This document shows, piece by piece, positions 43,919 through 53,499 of a stretch of DNA of 64,000 bases. Each line of letters begins with the position of its first letter. Position 1 is the first letter of the stretch. The notes below the pieces were generated by a model. That model ran no database searches. It was not told the DNA's origin and saw nothing but the letters and a program-made list of their open reading frames with translations. The stretch is taken from positions 124,001-188,000 of the forward strand of contig NZ_JACXLD010000003.1 in NCBI RefSeq assembly GCF_014705705.1. Reading direction: 5' to 3'. Source of the stretch: Spongiibacter pelagi (lineage in GTDB: Bacteria > Pseudomonadota > Gammaproteobacteria > Pseudomonadales > Spongiibacteraceae). The translations under genes were made by a program, and so were the position numbers.

Positions 43919-44406
43919 TGGTTGAAGCCCCGCATCACGGTTATTGGTTTGTTCTGCTCTGCCTGATTGGCGCCCTGTTAATGGGTATTGTTCCCCATGA
44001 AGGCTGGCTGACCTGGGGCCGACCCGATTGGGTGTTGCTGGTCTGTGCGTTTTGGTTGTTAGCCCTGCCAGACCGTTTCGGCTTGATGACCTGTTGGTTT
44101 ATCGGACTTACCCAAGATGTGCTCACCGGTGCCGTGCTGGGGCAGCACGCCTTTTCTCTGGTTGTTATCGCCTATATTTTTCAAGTTTCTTACCAGCGTC
44201 TGCGCATGTTTGGCCTTAACCGTCAGGCGGGGCTGATTGCTTTGTTGTGTTTGTTTCGTGTGTTGGTAGATCAGTGGGCGCAGAGCATTAATGGCTTGAA
44301 TGAGGCGAGCTGGTGGGTGTTTCTGCCGGTATTAACCACAGCTTTGTTGTGGTTGGTGCTGCGCCCGGTTTTACGGCGCTTTCAGTATGTTTTTGAGGTC
44401 AGTTAA
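43918..44406 (+). CDS. mreD: Rod shape-determining protein MreD
   Basis: 162 residues with five or so membrane helices (LLCLIGALLMGIVP, WVLLVCAFWLLALP, HAFSLVVIAYIFQV and others) and FWLLALPDRFGLMTCWFIGLTQDVLTGAVLGQHA, the MreD core. It starts in the mreC stop (TAATG), and its stop is shared with the maf start. Confidence 0.93.
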   Translation: MVEAPHHGYWFVLLCLIGALLMGIVPHEGWLTWGRPDWVLLVCAFWLLALPDRFGLMTCWFIGLTQDVLTGAVLGQHAFSLVVIAYIFQVSYQRLRMFGLNRQAGLIALLCLFRVLVDQWAQSINGLNEASWWVFLPVLTTALLWLVLRPVLRRFQYVFEVS

Positions 44407-44978
44407 TGGCCTTGATTCTGGCATCTGCCTCTCCCCGTCGCGCCGAATTATTAGCCCAGATTGGCTATCAATTCGAAGTCATTCCCGCTGATATTAATGA
44501 GCGGCCCCTAGAGGGGGAGTTGGCGGAAGCCTATGTGCAAAGAATGGCTAAAGAGAAAGCCGAAGCGATAGTGGCCGGGCGCCCAAAGGGCGATGTGGTG
44601 ATCGGCTCCGATACCTCGGTGATTGTCGATGGCGATATTCTGGGAAAACCCCTGAATAGGGCCGATGCCAAATCCATGTTGCAGCGCTTAGCGAATCGAA
44701 GCCATTGGGTGTTGACCTCGGTATATGTGATTGTACAAGGTGGGTCGGCTCAAGCCGCTCTATCTCGTAGCGAAGTGCATTTCGGGCAAATTGAAGCGGC
44801 GGCAATTGAGCGCTATCTTGAAACAGGTGAAGCCGATGACAAAGCCGGGGCCTATGGTATTCAAGGCCGTGCGGCAGCATTTATCCGCCATTTGTCCGGC
44901 AGTTATTCTGGCGTGATGGGCCTGCCCTTATATGAAACGGCAGCCCTGTTGCGTGCGGCAGGAGTAAATAATGAGTGA
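44406..44978 (+). CDS. maf: Maf-family nucleotide pyrophosphatase (YhdE type)
   Basis: 190 residues. House-cleaning enzyme; this position after mreD is the YhdE (dTTP/UTP pyrophosphatase) orthologue. Motifs: LILASASPRRAELL, GSDTSVIVDGDILGKP, and the C-terminal AYGIQGRAAAFIRHLSGSYSGVMGLPL. It overlaps rng by 8 bases. Confidence 0.95.
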   Translation: MALILASASPRRAELLAQIGYQFEVIPADINERPLEGELAEAYVQRMAKEKAEAIVAGRPKGDVVIGSDTSVIVDGDILGKPLNRADAKSMLQRLANRSHWVLTSVYVIVQGGSAQAALSRSEVHFGQIEAAAIERYLETGEADDKAGAYGIQGRAAAFIRHLSGSYSGVMGLPLYETAALLRAAGVNNE

Positions 44979-46446
44979 AGAAATCCTGATTAATGTGACC
45001 CCGGCGGAAACGCGGGTAGCCGTGGTCGAAAACGGTGTGTTGCAAGAAGTGTATATCGAGCGCACCCGCGCCAAGGGCATTGTCGGCAATATCTATCAGG
45101 GCAAGGTGGTGCGTGTGTTGCCGGGTATGCAGGCGGCATTTGTCGATATTGGTCTTGAGCGCACCAGCTTTATTCACGCTTCGGATATTGCGGTATTGGA
45201 TCAAGAAAGCGGCGAACACGCCGATATTCGCACCAAAATTCGTGAAGGCCAGCAACTCACGGTACAAGTGACCAAAGATCCTATCGGTACCAAGGGCGCG
45301 CGTTTAACAACACGGCTTTCGGTTTCGTCGCGCTATTTGGTGTTTATGCCCGGCGTAAATCATATCGGCGTGTCTCATCGGATTGATGATGATGAAGAGC
45401 GGCAGCGTCTGAAGGCCTTGCTGGAAAAATCCGCCGCTCCCGCCGAGGGTGAGCCTGAATCTGGCGATGGTCACGGCTATATTTTGCGCACCGCCGCCGA
45501 GGGTGTGGGCGAAGATGAACTGACCGCTGATATTAAATTTTTGCGCCGCTTATGGCAGGCGGTAGAGCGCCGTATGAAGCGCGATTCTGCGCCGGCCATT
45601 ATTTATGAAGACCTGCCGTTGTTTATGCGCACCATGCGCGATTTAGTGCGGCCCGGTTTGGAAAAAATTCGCATCGATTCTCGGGAAAGTTTTCAGCGCG
45701 TAGATCAGTTTGCTGAAGATTACTTGCCAGAGATTCGTCCGATTCTGGAATATTATCCCGGCGAGCGGCCGATCTTTGATCTTTATAGTGTGGAAGATGA
45801 AATTCAGCGAGCACTTGGGCGTAAAGTCGAGCTGAAATCCGGTGGTTATCTGATTATTGATCAGACCGAGGCAATGACCACTATCGACATCAATACCGGT
45901 GCTTTTGTCGGTCACCGCAATCTTGAAGAAACTATCTTCAAGACCAATCTTGAGGCGGCGGCCTCACTGTCGCGTCAGCTCCGTCTGCGAAATCTGGGCG
46001 GCATTATCATCATTGATTTCATTGATATGAAAGATCCTGAGCATCGCCGTCTAGTGCTGCGCGCGCTGGAAAAGGCGATGGAGAAGGATTACGCCAAAAC
46101 CAGTATTACTGGCGTTTCTGAATTGGGCTTGGTGGAAATGACCCGCAAACGCACGCGGGAAAGCCTTGAGCATGTGCTGTGTGAAACCTGCCGTTACTGC
46201 GAAGGTCGCGGTTCGCTGAAGTCGCCAGAAACCGTTTGTTACGAAGTCTTTCGTGAAATTCTGCGGGAAGCTCGCGCCTACGAGTCTAAAAATTTACTGG
46301 TATTGGCATCACAGGAAGTGGTGGATCGCCTTCTGGATGAAGAGTCAGCTAACGTTGCCGACCTCGAAGAGTTTATTGGAGCGAGTATCAAGTTCCAGGT
46401 AGAGTCGGTGTACATTCAGGAACAGTTTGACGTCATTCTGCTTTAA
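44971..46446 (+). CDS. rng: Ribonuclease G
   Basis: 491 residues. Endoribonuclease for 16S rRNA 5'-end maturation and mRNA decay. S1 domain at about 35-125 (GIVGNIYQGKVVRVLPGMQAAFVDIG), catalytic aspartates in TTIDINTGAFVG and IIIIDFIDMKD, and the zinc link CETCRYCEGRG. It lacks the long RNase E scaffold tail. Last-but-one gene of the mreBCD-maf-rng-yhdP run. Confidence 0.96.
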   Translation: MSEEILINVTPAETRVAVVENGVLQEVYIERTRAKGIVGNIYQGKVVRVLPGMQAAFVDIGLERTSFIHASDIAVLDQESGEHADIRTKIREGQQLTVQVTKDPIGTKGARLTTRLSVSSRYLVFMPGVNHIGVSHRIDDDEERQRLKALLEKSAAPAEGEPESGDGHGYILRTAAEGVGEDELTADIKFLRRLWQAVERRMKRDSAPAIIYEDLPLFMRTMRDLVRPGLEKIRIDSRESFQRVDQFAEDYLPEIRPILEYYPGERPIFDLYSVEDEIQRALGRKVELKSGGYLIIDQTEAMTTIDINTGAFVGHRNLEETIFKTNLEAAASLSRQLRLRNLGGIIIIDFIDMKDPEHRRLVLRALEKAMEKDYAKTSITGVSELGLVEMTRKRTRESLEHVLCETCRYCEGRGSLKSPETVCYEVFREILREARAYESKNLLVLASQEVVDRLLDEESANVADLEEFIGASIKFQVESVYIQEQFDVILL

Positions 46447-46460
46447 GTCCGAGCCCCGAA

Positions 46461-49400
46461 ATGAAAAGCCTACAACAGCTGATCATCCGGCTTACCCAGC
46501 TTGCAAAGGTGCTGGGCCTGTCGGTATTGGTGTTGTTGGCCTTATATGCCAGTTTGGGGCGGCAGTACATTGGCCTGCTGGAAAATTATCAAAAGCGCTT
46601 GCTCAGTGAGCTGGAAAACGCCTCAGGTTTGCACATCGAGGTTTCCGGCCTAGATACCGATTGGTCGGGCTTGGCCCCCATTTTACATTTCGATACCGTC
46701 AGTATCGGCACCGCCGGTGCGATTGAGCTGCGCGACTTTTCCATTAACGTAAATGTATTGGGCAGCGTGATTGGTTTGGGGCCACGTGTCAGTCGACTGA
46801 AAGCTGGCTCCACGCAGGTCGTGCTTGAAGAGGTGGGCAATGGCAAGTGGTCAGTGCCGGGTTTGCCTAAGTCGCAGGCACCTTCTGCAGATGCTCAGGC
46901 CGCTGCGGAAGATGCTTTAGACACGCTGCTAGATATCGTACTGGGCGTCCGTTTAGCCAGCCTTAAAAATGTCACCGTTGATCTTAACTATCGCGATGGT
47001 CGCAAGCAGCAACTGAGCAGCGAGCAGCTAGAACTAAAAAGCGACGGGACTTTTCGACGGGTGTTGGTTACGGCGGCGGCGGGTGGCGGTGGCATTGGTG
47101 TGATTGCCGAGGCTTATGGCGATCCGCGAAACAAAGCCAGCTTTACCGCGACCGCTTATCTTGAAGTACTACAGGCTGAGTTGAATGCCCTTGGCCCGCT
47201 GGTTTCCCCCGAACTGATCAAACTGGAAAGTACCGTCAACGGTCAGCTTTGGTTTAACTGGCGTCAAGGCGGGCGGCTCAGTGCGACCGGACAACTTTCT
47301 TCAGGCGCATTTTCAGCGGGGGCTTTGTGGGGCAGTCCAGACAGCTTCCGCAATGTGAATATGCAATTTGCTGGCAGTCATCGCGATGGCAGTTGGCGGT
47401 TGAGTTTTTCCCAATTCGCAGCGGATTGGAAAGATACCAGCCTCGATCTTGCCGGACTTTCATTAAGTCACCCTGAATTGCAGCGCTGGCAGTTCCGCAT
47501 GCCAACAATGGATCTGGAGTCTTTCAATTCTTTATTGATTGACGGTGAAGTGGCTAAGTCGCTACAGGATGTGTTAGTGAGCTTGTCGCCTCAGGGCCGT
47601 ATCAACAATATTCAACTCGATGTGATTAAAACCCCGGATCAAAAAAGAGAGGAGCAACCGCCCTTTACCTTTCTTGTGAAAGCGGAACTTGCGGACACGC
47701 AACTGCGTCCGTTTCAGGGCGCGCCGGGTATTCGCGGCTTAAGTGGTTATATTCAAGTGGAGCCCAATCGGGGGCAATTGCTGATTAATAACGCTCAAAC
47801 TGAGCTGGATTTTCCACATTTGTATTCATCCCCGCTGGCGCTTAAATCTTTGCGAGGTGAACTGCGCTGGAGCCTTGAAAACGATCGCCTGAAACTTTAC
47901 AGCGGTCCCTTACTTGCCACAGATAATGAAACTGACCTCACGGCCTTATTGCGGCTCGATTTGGGTCTGAAAAAAGATGATCCGGTTTCACCGACAATGA
48001 CCTTGGGGATTGGCGGCAGTGATATCAGCCTCAATCATGCGCGCCAATATGTGCCCATTACGTTGCAGCCATCGCTGCTGCAATGGTTAGACGATAGCCT
48101 TAAGCAGGGCCGAGCCAAAGATGTAGCCTTTCTCTATCGCGGCTCATTAGTCGAAGCAGATCATCAAGACCGTTCAATTCAGTTGCGCATGGCGTTGGCT
48201 GATTTAAACGTGAAGTTTCTCAGTGATTGGCCAAGCTTGCAGGCGCAAGATGCGGAGCTGGTGATAAGCAATGCCTTGGTTGAAGCACGAAATTTAAAAC
48301 AAGTGAGTATTGCCGGTGCCGATATCGCTTCGCTGGCGATCAAGGTCAGTCCGCAAAATCAGCAATCCACCTTGCAGGTGAATGCGAAAACGCGCTTGAA
48401 CTATCCTCAGCTTCAAACTTTGTTTGAGCAGTCGCCTCTCGGTGAAATGACCGGCGGATTTTTTGCCACTACCGAAGCCGAGGGCGCTGCAAACGTAAAT
48501 CTATTACTGAATTATCCCTTTATCGAAGACGCAAAGCTGGATGTTTATGTGGCTTCGGATCTTGATCTCAGAAGCTTTCAAATCCCCAGCGCCAGACTCA
48601 GCCTGACCAAATTGAATGGGCCGCTGTACTACACCTCAGCCGAAGGTCTGCATAGTGATGGCATAGAAGCGCAATGGTTGGGTAAGCCGTTTATTGCCAA
48701 GGTGACAAACACGAAAGGCAGTATTGATATCAAGACCGAACTGCCTCTCGATATGGCGGAGGTTTCAGCTTGGCTTAATCAGCCGGTGCTCAAGTTTTTA
48801 CAGGGCAGAACCGTTGCCGATTTTGAATTGCATACCGGGGGTGAGCGCCCCGGTATCAGCCTGAATTCCGGTATGCGCGGGGTGGAATTTCGCTTGCCTC
48901 AGCCCTTGTATAAAGTGATGGGTGAAGAACAACCACTTAATTTATTCCTGCCTTTAACCGGTGAAAATAGAGCAGTAGAACTGTCACTTGGAGATCAAAT
49001 AGCGGCCAGTATCAGTTTGGAAAGCGATCAGTCGGCGGTCAGTATTCAACTTGGTAGCACAGCTATACCAGAATTGCGCAGCAACTATATGTCTATTGGT
49101 GGAGCACTGCCTTACGCTTCTCTAGATCAATGGCAGCAATGGATTACCCAATTCGCCCAGACCGGTAGTGACGAAGACAGCAGCCTTCAGCTCTCCTTTG
49201 ATGATTTGCAGTTCGGCGAATTGGCATTACTTGGGCAAGTATTTTCCAGTGTTACGCTCACCGGCGACTCAACACCCAATACCTGGTTATTCACTTTTGT
49301 TGGTCAGTCGTTAACAGGTAGCGTGGCGATGCCTCGTTTGAATGACGGCCCTATTCGGGTGGATTTAAAAACCCTTAAATTACCGCCTTCAGAAAGCAGT

Positions 49401-50306
49401 AGTGCGGATGATAGTGAAATTGACCCGCGTACTTTCCCGCGCGTTAAAGCCGATATCGCTGATTTCTGGATTGGCTCAAAACAGTACGGATCTGTCGGCT
49501 TTGATTTAAGCGCCGATGAGGATGGCGCCTATTTTGAAAAACTGCGCGGCAAGGTTTTTGGCGTAACGCTGTCGGCCCCAAGTGGCTCAGATAGTTCGTC
49601 ATCGAATAAAGGCAATACACTGAGTTGGTTAGTCGGTGAGCAAGGCCAGCAAAGCCATTTACAAGGCAGTTTCCGAGTGGGCGACCTCAACCAGCCATTG
49701 CGTGCCTTGGGTTATGACAAAATCATTGAAACCAAATCTGGCGTATTTAGCACCGATCTGGTTTGGCCGGGCAGCCCCGAAAAATTCAATCTGGATTTCG
49801 CTGAAGGTGATTTGGGTTTCCGTTTAAAAGAAGGGCGCTTCTTGAAAACCTCAGATGCGGCCAGCGGCGCGTTGCGGGTGTTCAGCGTATTCAATATGGC
49901 GAATATTGTGCGCCGCCTGCAATTTGATTTTCGCGATGTGTTTAATAAAGGCATCTATTTTGATGATATGCACTCGCAGCTTAAATTTGAAAACGGACAA
50001 GTCCTGCTGGCCAGTCCGTTGAAAGTGGATGGGCCATCGAGCAAGTTTGAAATGACCGGCAGCATTAATCTGCGGGATGACCTATTAGACATGGGCTTGG
50101 TCGCTACCCTGCCGGTAGGCAGTAACCTGCCGTGGGTGGCAGCGCTGGTAGGCGGCTTGCCTGCGGCGGCGGGTATGTATGTGGTTAGTAAAGTTTTTGA
50201 AGAACAGGTAGATCGCTTCTCCAGTGCGGTGTATAGCATTTCAGGCAGCCTGCAACAGCCTGAGCTTTCTTTCAGAAAAATCTTTGATGCTAATGCTGAC
50301 AAGTAA
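46461..50306 (+). CDS. yhdP: YhdP-family AsmA-like protein (DUF3971)
   Basis: 1281 residues. N-terminal membrane helix (LSVLVLLALYASLG, about 20-34), then a very long periplasmic beta-rich body with the DUF3971 and AsmA-like C-terminal parts (LRVFSVFNMANIVRRLQFDFRDVFNKGIYFD). YhdP is one of the bridge-like proteins moving phospholipid between inner and outer membranes. The gene usually continues into nit/tldD; here those are absent and the accessory cluster begins. Confidence 0.92.
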   Translation: MKSLQQLIIRLTQLAKVLGLSVLVLLALYASLGRQYIGLLENYQKRLLSELENASGLHIEVSGLDTDWSGLAPILHFDTVSIGTAGAIELRDFSINVNVLGSVIGLGPRVSRLKAGSTQVVLEEVGNGKWSVPGLPKSQAPSADAQAAAEDALDTLLDIVLGVRLASLKNVTVDLNYRDGRKQQLSSEQLELKSDGTFRRVLVTAAAGGGGIGVIAEAYGDPRNKASFTATAYLEVLQAELNALGPLVSPELIKLESTVNGQLWFNWRQGGRLSATGQLSSGAFSAGALWGSPDSFRNVNMQFAGSHRDGSWRLSFSQFAADWKDTSLDLAGLSLSHPELQRWQFRMPTMDLESFNSLLIDGEVAKSLQDVLVSLSPQGRINNIQLDVIKTPDQKREEQPPFTFLVKAELADTQLRPFQGAPGIRGLSGYIQVEPNRGQLLINNAQTELDFPHLYSSPLALKSLRGELRWSLENDRLKLYSGPLLATDNETDLTALLRLDLGLKKDDPVSPTMTLGIGGSDISLNHARQYVPITLQPSLLQWLDDSLKQGRAKDVAFLYRGSLVEADHQDRSIQLRMALADLNVKFLSDWPSLQAQDAELVISNALVEARNLKQVSIAGADIASLAIKVSPQNQQSTLQVNAKTRLNYPQLQTLFEQSPLGEMTGGFFATTEAEGAANVNLLLNYPFIEDAKLDVYVASDLDLRSFQIPSARLSLTKLNGPLYYTSAEGLHSDGIEAQWLGKPFIAKVTNTKGSIDIKTELPLDMAEVSAWLNQPVLKFLQGRTVADFELHTGGERPGISLNSGMRGVEFRLPQPLYKVMGEEQPLNLFLPLTGENRAVELSLGDQIAASISLESDQSAVSIQLGSTAIPELRSNYMSIGGALPYASLDQWQQWITQFAQTGSDEDSSLQLSFDDLQFGELALLGQVFSSVTLTGDSTPNTWLFTFVGQSLTGSVAMPRLNDGPIRVDLKTLKLPPSESSSADDSEIDPRTFPRVKADIADFWIGSKQYGSVGFDLSADEDGAYFEKLRGKVFGVTLSAPSGSDSSSSNKGNTLSWLVGEQGQQSHLQGSFRVGDLNQPLRALGYDKIIETKSGVFSTDLVWPGSPEKFNLDFAEGDLGFRLKEGRFLKTSDAASGALRVFSVFNMANIVRRLQFDFRDVFNKGIYFDDMHSQLKFENGQVLLASPLKVDGPSSKFEMTGSINLRDDLLDMGLVATLPVGSNLPWVAALVGGLPAAAGMYVVSKVFEEQVDRFSSAVYSISGSLQQPELSFRKIFDANADK

Positions 50307-50329
50307 TACCGAAAAGTAATGCAGATAAA

Positions 50330-50354
50330 CAAAAAAGCGCCGGGTTACGGCGCT
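50330..50354 (-). terminator. Rho-independent terminator after the P450 gene
   Basis: On the minus strand AGCGCC and GGCGCT pair over a 7-base loop, followed by six T. It serves the P450 gene, 29 bases beyond its stop. On the plus strand (yhdP side) the T-run is weak. Confidence 0.8.
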
Positions 50355-50382
50355 CAAAATTCCCATCTTTTGTACTGCTTTT

Positions 50383-51624
50383 CTAAATATTCGTTTTCAC
50401 TCTTAATTGTTTAAAAGTGATGGAGTTGTGATCCTCAAGATCGCGCTCTGGCTCTTCGACTAAGCTCGCATTAGGAAAGTGGCGGAACAGCTCGCGCATG
50501 GTCAAGTAAAGCTGCTGCTTGGCCAAGGCCGCACCAATACAGAAGCGCGGGCCATAACCAAACAATGCATCGGGGTTAAACTCCCGGCGCACATCAAAAC
50601 GTTCGGGGTCGGCAAATACACTCGGGTCGCGGTCTTTAAGGTGCGGCATCATCAATACCATCTGCCCTTTTTTAACCTGCTCACCAAGCAGTTCTCTATC
50701 TTCAGGCACGTAACGGGCAAAGCCCATTTTAGAGTTGGCCGCCCAGCGCATAATTTCACTAAAGGCATTGCTAAACGCTTCGGTGGATTCTAAAGCGGGG
50801 GAAATTTGATCGGGGTTTTTCAAAAACGCATAAGCAGACCACTGCTGGGCGACTAGGGTGGTGTCGGCGCCAGCGCCAATCAAGGCGAGAATCAGCGTTA
50901 CAATATCCCACTCGTCAAAGTTTTCATTTTCCTGCTCAATTTTAAGCAGCGTGCTGAGGAAATCACCTTGCTGCGGTGCCGCGCGGCGCTCGGCAATCAC
51001 TTCAAACAAAATATCTATGGCGCGATTACTGTCTTCTTGCGCTTTTTGGCGGCGCTCTTCAGAAATGGTCGGATTCCAAGTTTCAGTAAAGGTCAGCACC
51101 ACTTGTTTAATTTGATCCCAGTATTTGTCGGGAATGCCGACCATTCGATTAATCGAGATAAAGGGAATGTGCCGGGCAACTTGCTCGATGTAATCGAATT
51201 CCTCAGGCTGGCCGAGATCATCAAACAGTTTGATGATGTCAGGCTCGATGGCGGCATTGATATTGTCGACCACGTTGCGGGAAAACGCCGGTGAAGTAAT
51301 TTTACGGATCAGGCGGTGATGGCCGGGGTCGGCAAGCAGGCTATGGCCGACCAGTGCGCGCTCGAAATTATTCCAATCTTCTTCCTTGGGGCGTGGCGGG
51401 GCAAATTCCCAGTCGTAAAAATCCGAAGACAAATACTCGTGTTTCCAGCAATCCATAATGTCTGGCATACGAGTCATGATCCAGCACATCCACGGCGCAT
51501 ACCAAACCAGTCGGCCACGCTCTGCCAGCGCCAAACACTGAGGGCCGGGATCGAGAGCGTATTCCATGGAGTTGGGGTTAAACAGGGTTTCGATGGGTTC
51601 TTGTGCAGTGGCTTCTTGCGCCAT
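50383..51624 (-). CDS. Cytochrome P450
   Basis: 413 residues from ATG 51624, which has GCGGAG about 9 bases upstream; an in-frame TTG at 51666 is less likely. Soluble class I type. I-helix oxygen-binding motif AGADTT (LALIGAGADTTLVAQQW), heme loop FGYGPRFCIGAALAK with Cys near 362, and the ERR segment reading SEIMRWA...FDVRREF. It will need a ferredoxin and reductase, not seen here. It probably hydroxylates the cyclic substrate of the cluster. Promoter carries the shared operator. Confidence 0.92.
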   Translation of the reverse strand: MAQEATAQEPIETLFNPNSMEYALDPGPQCLALAERGRLVWYAPWMCWIMTRMPDIMDCWKHEYLSSDFYDWEFAPPRPKEEDWNNFERALVGHSLLADPGHHRLIRKITSPAFSRNVVDNINAAIEPDIIKLFDDLGQPEEFDYIEQVARHIPFISINRMVGIPDKYWDQIKQVVLTFTETWNPTISEERRQKAQEDSNRAIDILFEVIAERRAAPQQGDFLSTLLKIEQENENFDEWDIVTLILALIGAGADTTLVAQQWSAYAFLKNPDQISPALESTEAFSNAFSEIMRWAANSKMGFARYVPEDRELLGEQVKKGQMVLMMPHLKDRDPSVFADPERFDVRREFNPDALFGYGPRFCIGAALAKQQLYLTMRELFRHFPNASLVEEPERDLEDHNSITFKQLRVKTNI

Positions 51625-51668
51625 GGGATTGTGCTCCGCAGATTTATTGTTATTCAGGATTGCCAAAA

Positions 51669-51697
51669 AATATACTACGGTGTACTTTTAGTCGCAA
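51669..51697 (-). promoter_or_regulatory. P450 promoter with shared operator site 1
   Basis: On the minus strand, -35 TTGCGA and -10 TATATT are separated by 17 bases, with GTACACCGTAGTATATT between and over the -10. The core TACACC(A/G)TAGT recurs at 53443-53461 and 63785-63803. Because it lies in the core promoter, a repressor reading is favoured. The divergent SDR gene may share it. Confidence 0.65.
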
Positions 51698-51764
51698 GTA
51701 CAAGTTTTTGGGCAGATAGCGCCCGTGAAAATCATCCATACAACAATAATGACGAGGTTGTGCT

Positions 51765-52643
51765 ATGCAAAATTTTCAGAATAAAGTCGCGGTAATTACC
51801 GGTGGTGCGAGTGGTGTAGGGCGTGCAATTGCACGGCTGCTCGCCGGGGAAGGTGCCAAAATTGCGATTGCCGATATTGAGGCTAACGCGCTCGATCGTA
51901 CCGTATCTGAACTGGCTGAGCAGGGTTGTGAGTGCATGGGCCAGCGTGCCGATGTGACCGATCAAGCCTCTATGAATGCGCTAGCTGATGCGGTGATGGC
52001 CAAGTTTGGTCAGATCGATTTGGTGTTTGCCAATGCTGGCGTCGGCACTGGTGAAGCGGGGAATATGTGGGAGTATGAAAAGAACGATTGGGAGTGGGGC
52101 TTGCGGGTAAACACCTGGGGTTTAATCCATACCATCAATGCCTTTATGCCTAAGTTAGTGGCGCAAAATATTGAGGCTCATTTTGTGGTGACCGGTTCTG
52201 GCAATGGTGCCTTTTTAATGTTGCCAAACACGCCAATTTATACGGCGAGCAAGGCGGCGGCGCAGGCGATAACTGAAAACCTGCACTTCCAGCTACAGGC
52301 GCTGCAATCGCCAGTTAAGGTTAACGCGCTCTTTCCCGGTCCCCACGTAGTGAATACCGGTATTTTTAATTCGGAGCGGAATCGTCCTGAGGCATTGCCG
52401 GGCAATCCTGACAAGCCCGACTCGGGTATTCACTCGGTCGATGATATGAAAGCCATCATGGCCGAATACAATATGGAGCTGCAAACCACCGAGCCGGAAG
52501 AAGTTGCGGCCACGGCAATTCAGGGTATTCGCGATGAAAAATTCTGGATTACTGCAATGACCGACAAGTCTCGCGCCGCGATGCAGGAGCGGATCGACAA
52601 TATCCTGAATGGCAAAACCCCAACCGCGCCCGATGTGCTCTAA
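51765..52643 (+). CDS. Short-chain dehydrogenase/reductase
   Basis: 292 residues. NAD(P)-binding Rossmann loop ITGGASGVGRAIA, structural NAG in FANAGVG, and catalytic Ser145, Tyr159 and Lys163 (YTASK). Asp in IADIEA after beta-2 favours NAD. Probably oxidises a hydroxyl made by the divergent P450 to a ketone. Good ribosome-binding site GACGAGG. Followed 46 bases later by a TetR gene. Confidence 0.9.
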   Translation: MQNFQNKVAVITGGASGVGRAIARLLAGEGAKIAIADIEANALDRTVSELAEQGCECMGQRADVTDQASMNALADAVMAKFGQIDLVFANAGVGTGEAGNMWEYEKNDWEWGLRVNTWGLIHTINAFMPKLVAQNIEAHFVVTGSGNGAFLMLPNTPIYTASKAAAQAITENLHFQLQALQSPVKVNALFPGPHVVNTGIFNSERNRPEALPGNPDKPDSGIHSVDDMKAIMAEYNMELQTTEPEEVAATAIQGIRDEKFWITAMTDKSRAAMQERIDNILNGKTPTAPDVL

Positions 52644-52689
52644 ATTCGCATTTAGACGAATCCGCTAACTATAGGATAGTATTGGCGTT

Positions 52690-53322
52690 TTGAGGATTCA
52701 CGGGGATCAGCCATTGCCTGCGACACAACTGGGGCGGCGCGAACGTAAAAAGCTGGCCGTGCGCGACAATATCTGTCGCGAAACGGTGCGCCTTATTGAG
52801 CGCTACGGTGTGGAAGGGGTCACTATCGACGCGATCTGCGATTGCGTCGATATTGCCAAAAAGACCTTCTACAACTATTACGCGACCAAGGGCGATTTGC
52901 TCAATGATATTTTGCGCAGCGAATTACTACAGCGCACCGAGCAGCTTATTGATAGCGTGATTGAAAGCGGTCGTGACTTTGCCGGTCAATTGGAGCTGAT
53001 TTTAGAGGTCTTTTCTGAGCGCGATCACGATAGCAGCGGCCTGGAGCGCGAATTAATTGCCTACTCTGTGGGAGCGCTCAGTACCAACCTAAACGAGGGC
53101 GGCCAGCAGTTGGCGGTGATCAACGGCATGTTCCGCAAACTCTTCGACTTCAATGCCCATGAATTGAAACCTGGGCTATCACCCGCTTTCTGTTCCGAGA
53201 TGGCGGTGGGGATGTTCAATGCGATTACCCTCAATCGCCTGCATGACCCCGACTACAATACCGACAAGCGTTACGCTGAGTTACTGACATTTCTGAAAAG
53301 CAGTATGCTGGCGAAAGCGTAA
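52690..53322 (+). CDS. TetR-family transcriptional regulator (first)
   Basis: 210 residues if started at TTG 52690. A second TTG 30 bases in has a better GGGG tract, so the start is uncertain. N-terminal HTH: GVTIDAICDCVDIAKKTFYNYYATKGDL (about 40-70), the rest a helical ligand-binding domain. Lies between the SDR and Rieske genes, both next to the shared operator, so it is the first candidate for the repressor of the regulon. Confidence 0.88.
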   Translation: MRIHGDQPLPATQLGRRERKKLAVRDNICRETVRLIERYGVEGVTIDAICDCVDIAKKTFYNYYATKGDLLNDILRSELLQRTEQLIDSVIESGRDFAGQLELILEVFSERDHDSSGLERELIAYSVGALSTNLNEGGQQLAVINGMFRKLFDFNAHELKPGLSPAFCSEMAVGMFNAITLNRLHDPDYNTDKRYAELLTFLKSSMLAKA

Positions 53323-53420
53323 ACGCCACTTCCCATTTCTTTCTTTCTCACCTGAGCTCTATCTTGAGCTCAGTGTCAGCTATTGCGATTTTTTGCGCTA
53401 AAAATAATCGCCGCCAGCTC

Positions 53421-53461
53421 TTGACTAAAAACTCTAATAGAATATATTTTTACACCATAGT
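53421..53461 (+). promoter_or_regulatory. Rieske-ADC promoter with shared operator site 2
   Basis: -35 TTGACT at 53421 and -10 TATATT at 53443, spaced 16 bases. The 19-base block TATATTTTTACACCATAGT (53443-53461) includes the -10 and is identical to 63785-63803 before the TonB receptor. ATG of the Rieske gene is 38 bases on. Confidence 0.7.
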
Positions 53462-53499
53462 TACCTTTTTATAAATATAAGAATTGAAGGAGTGTGCTC

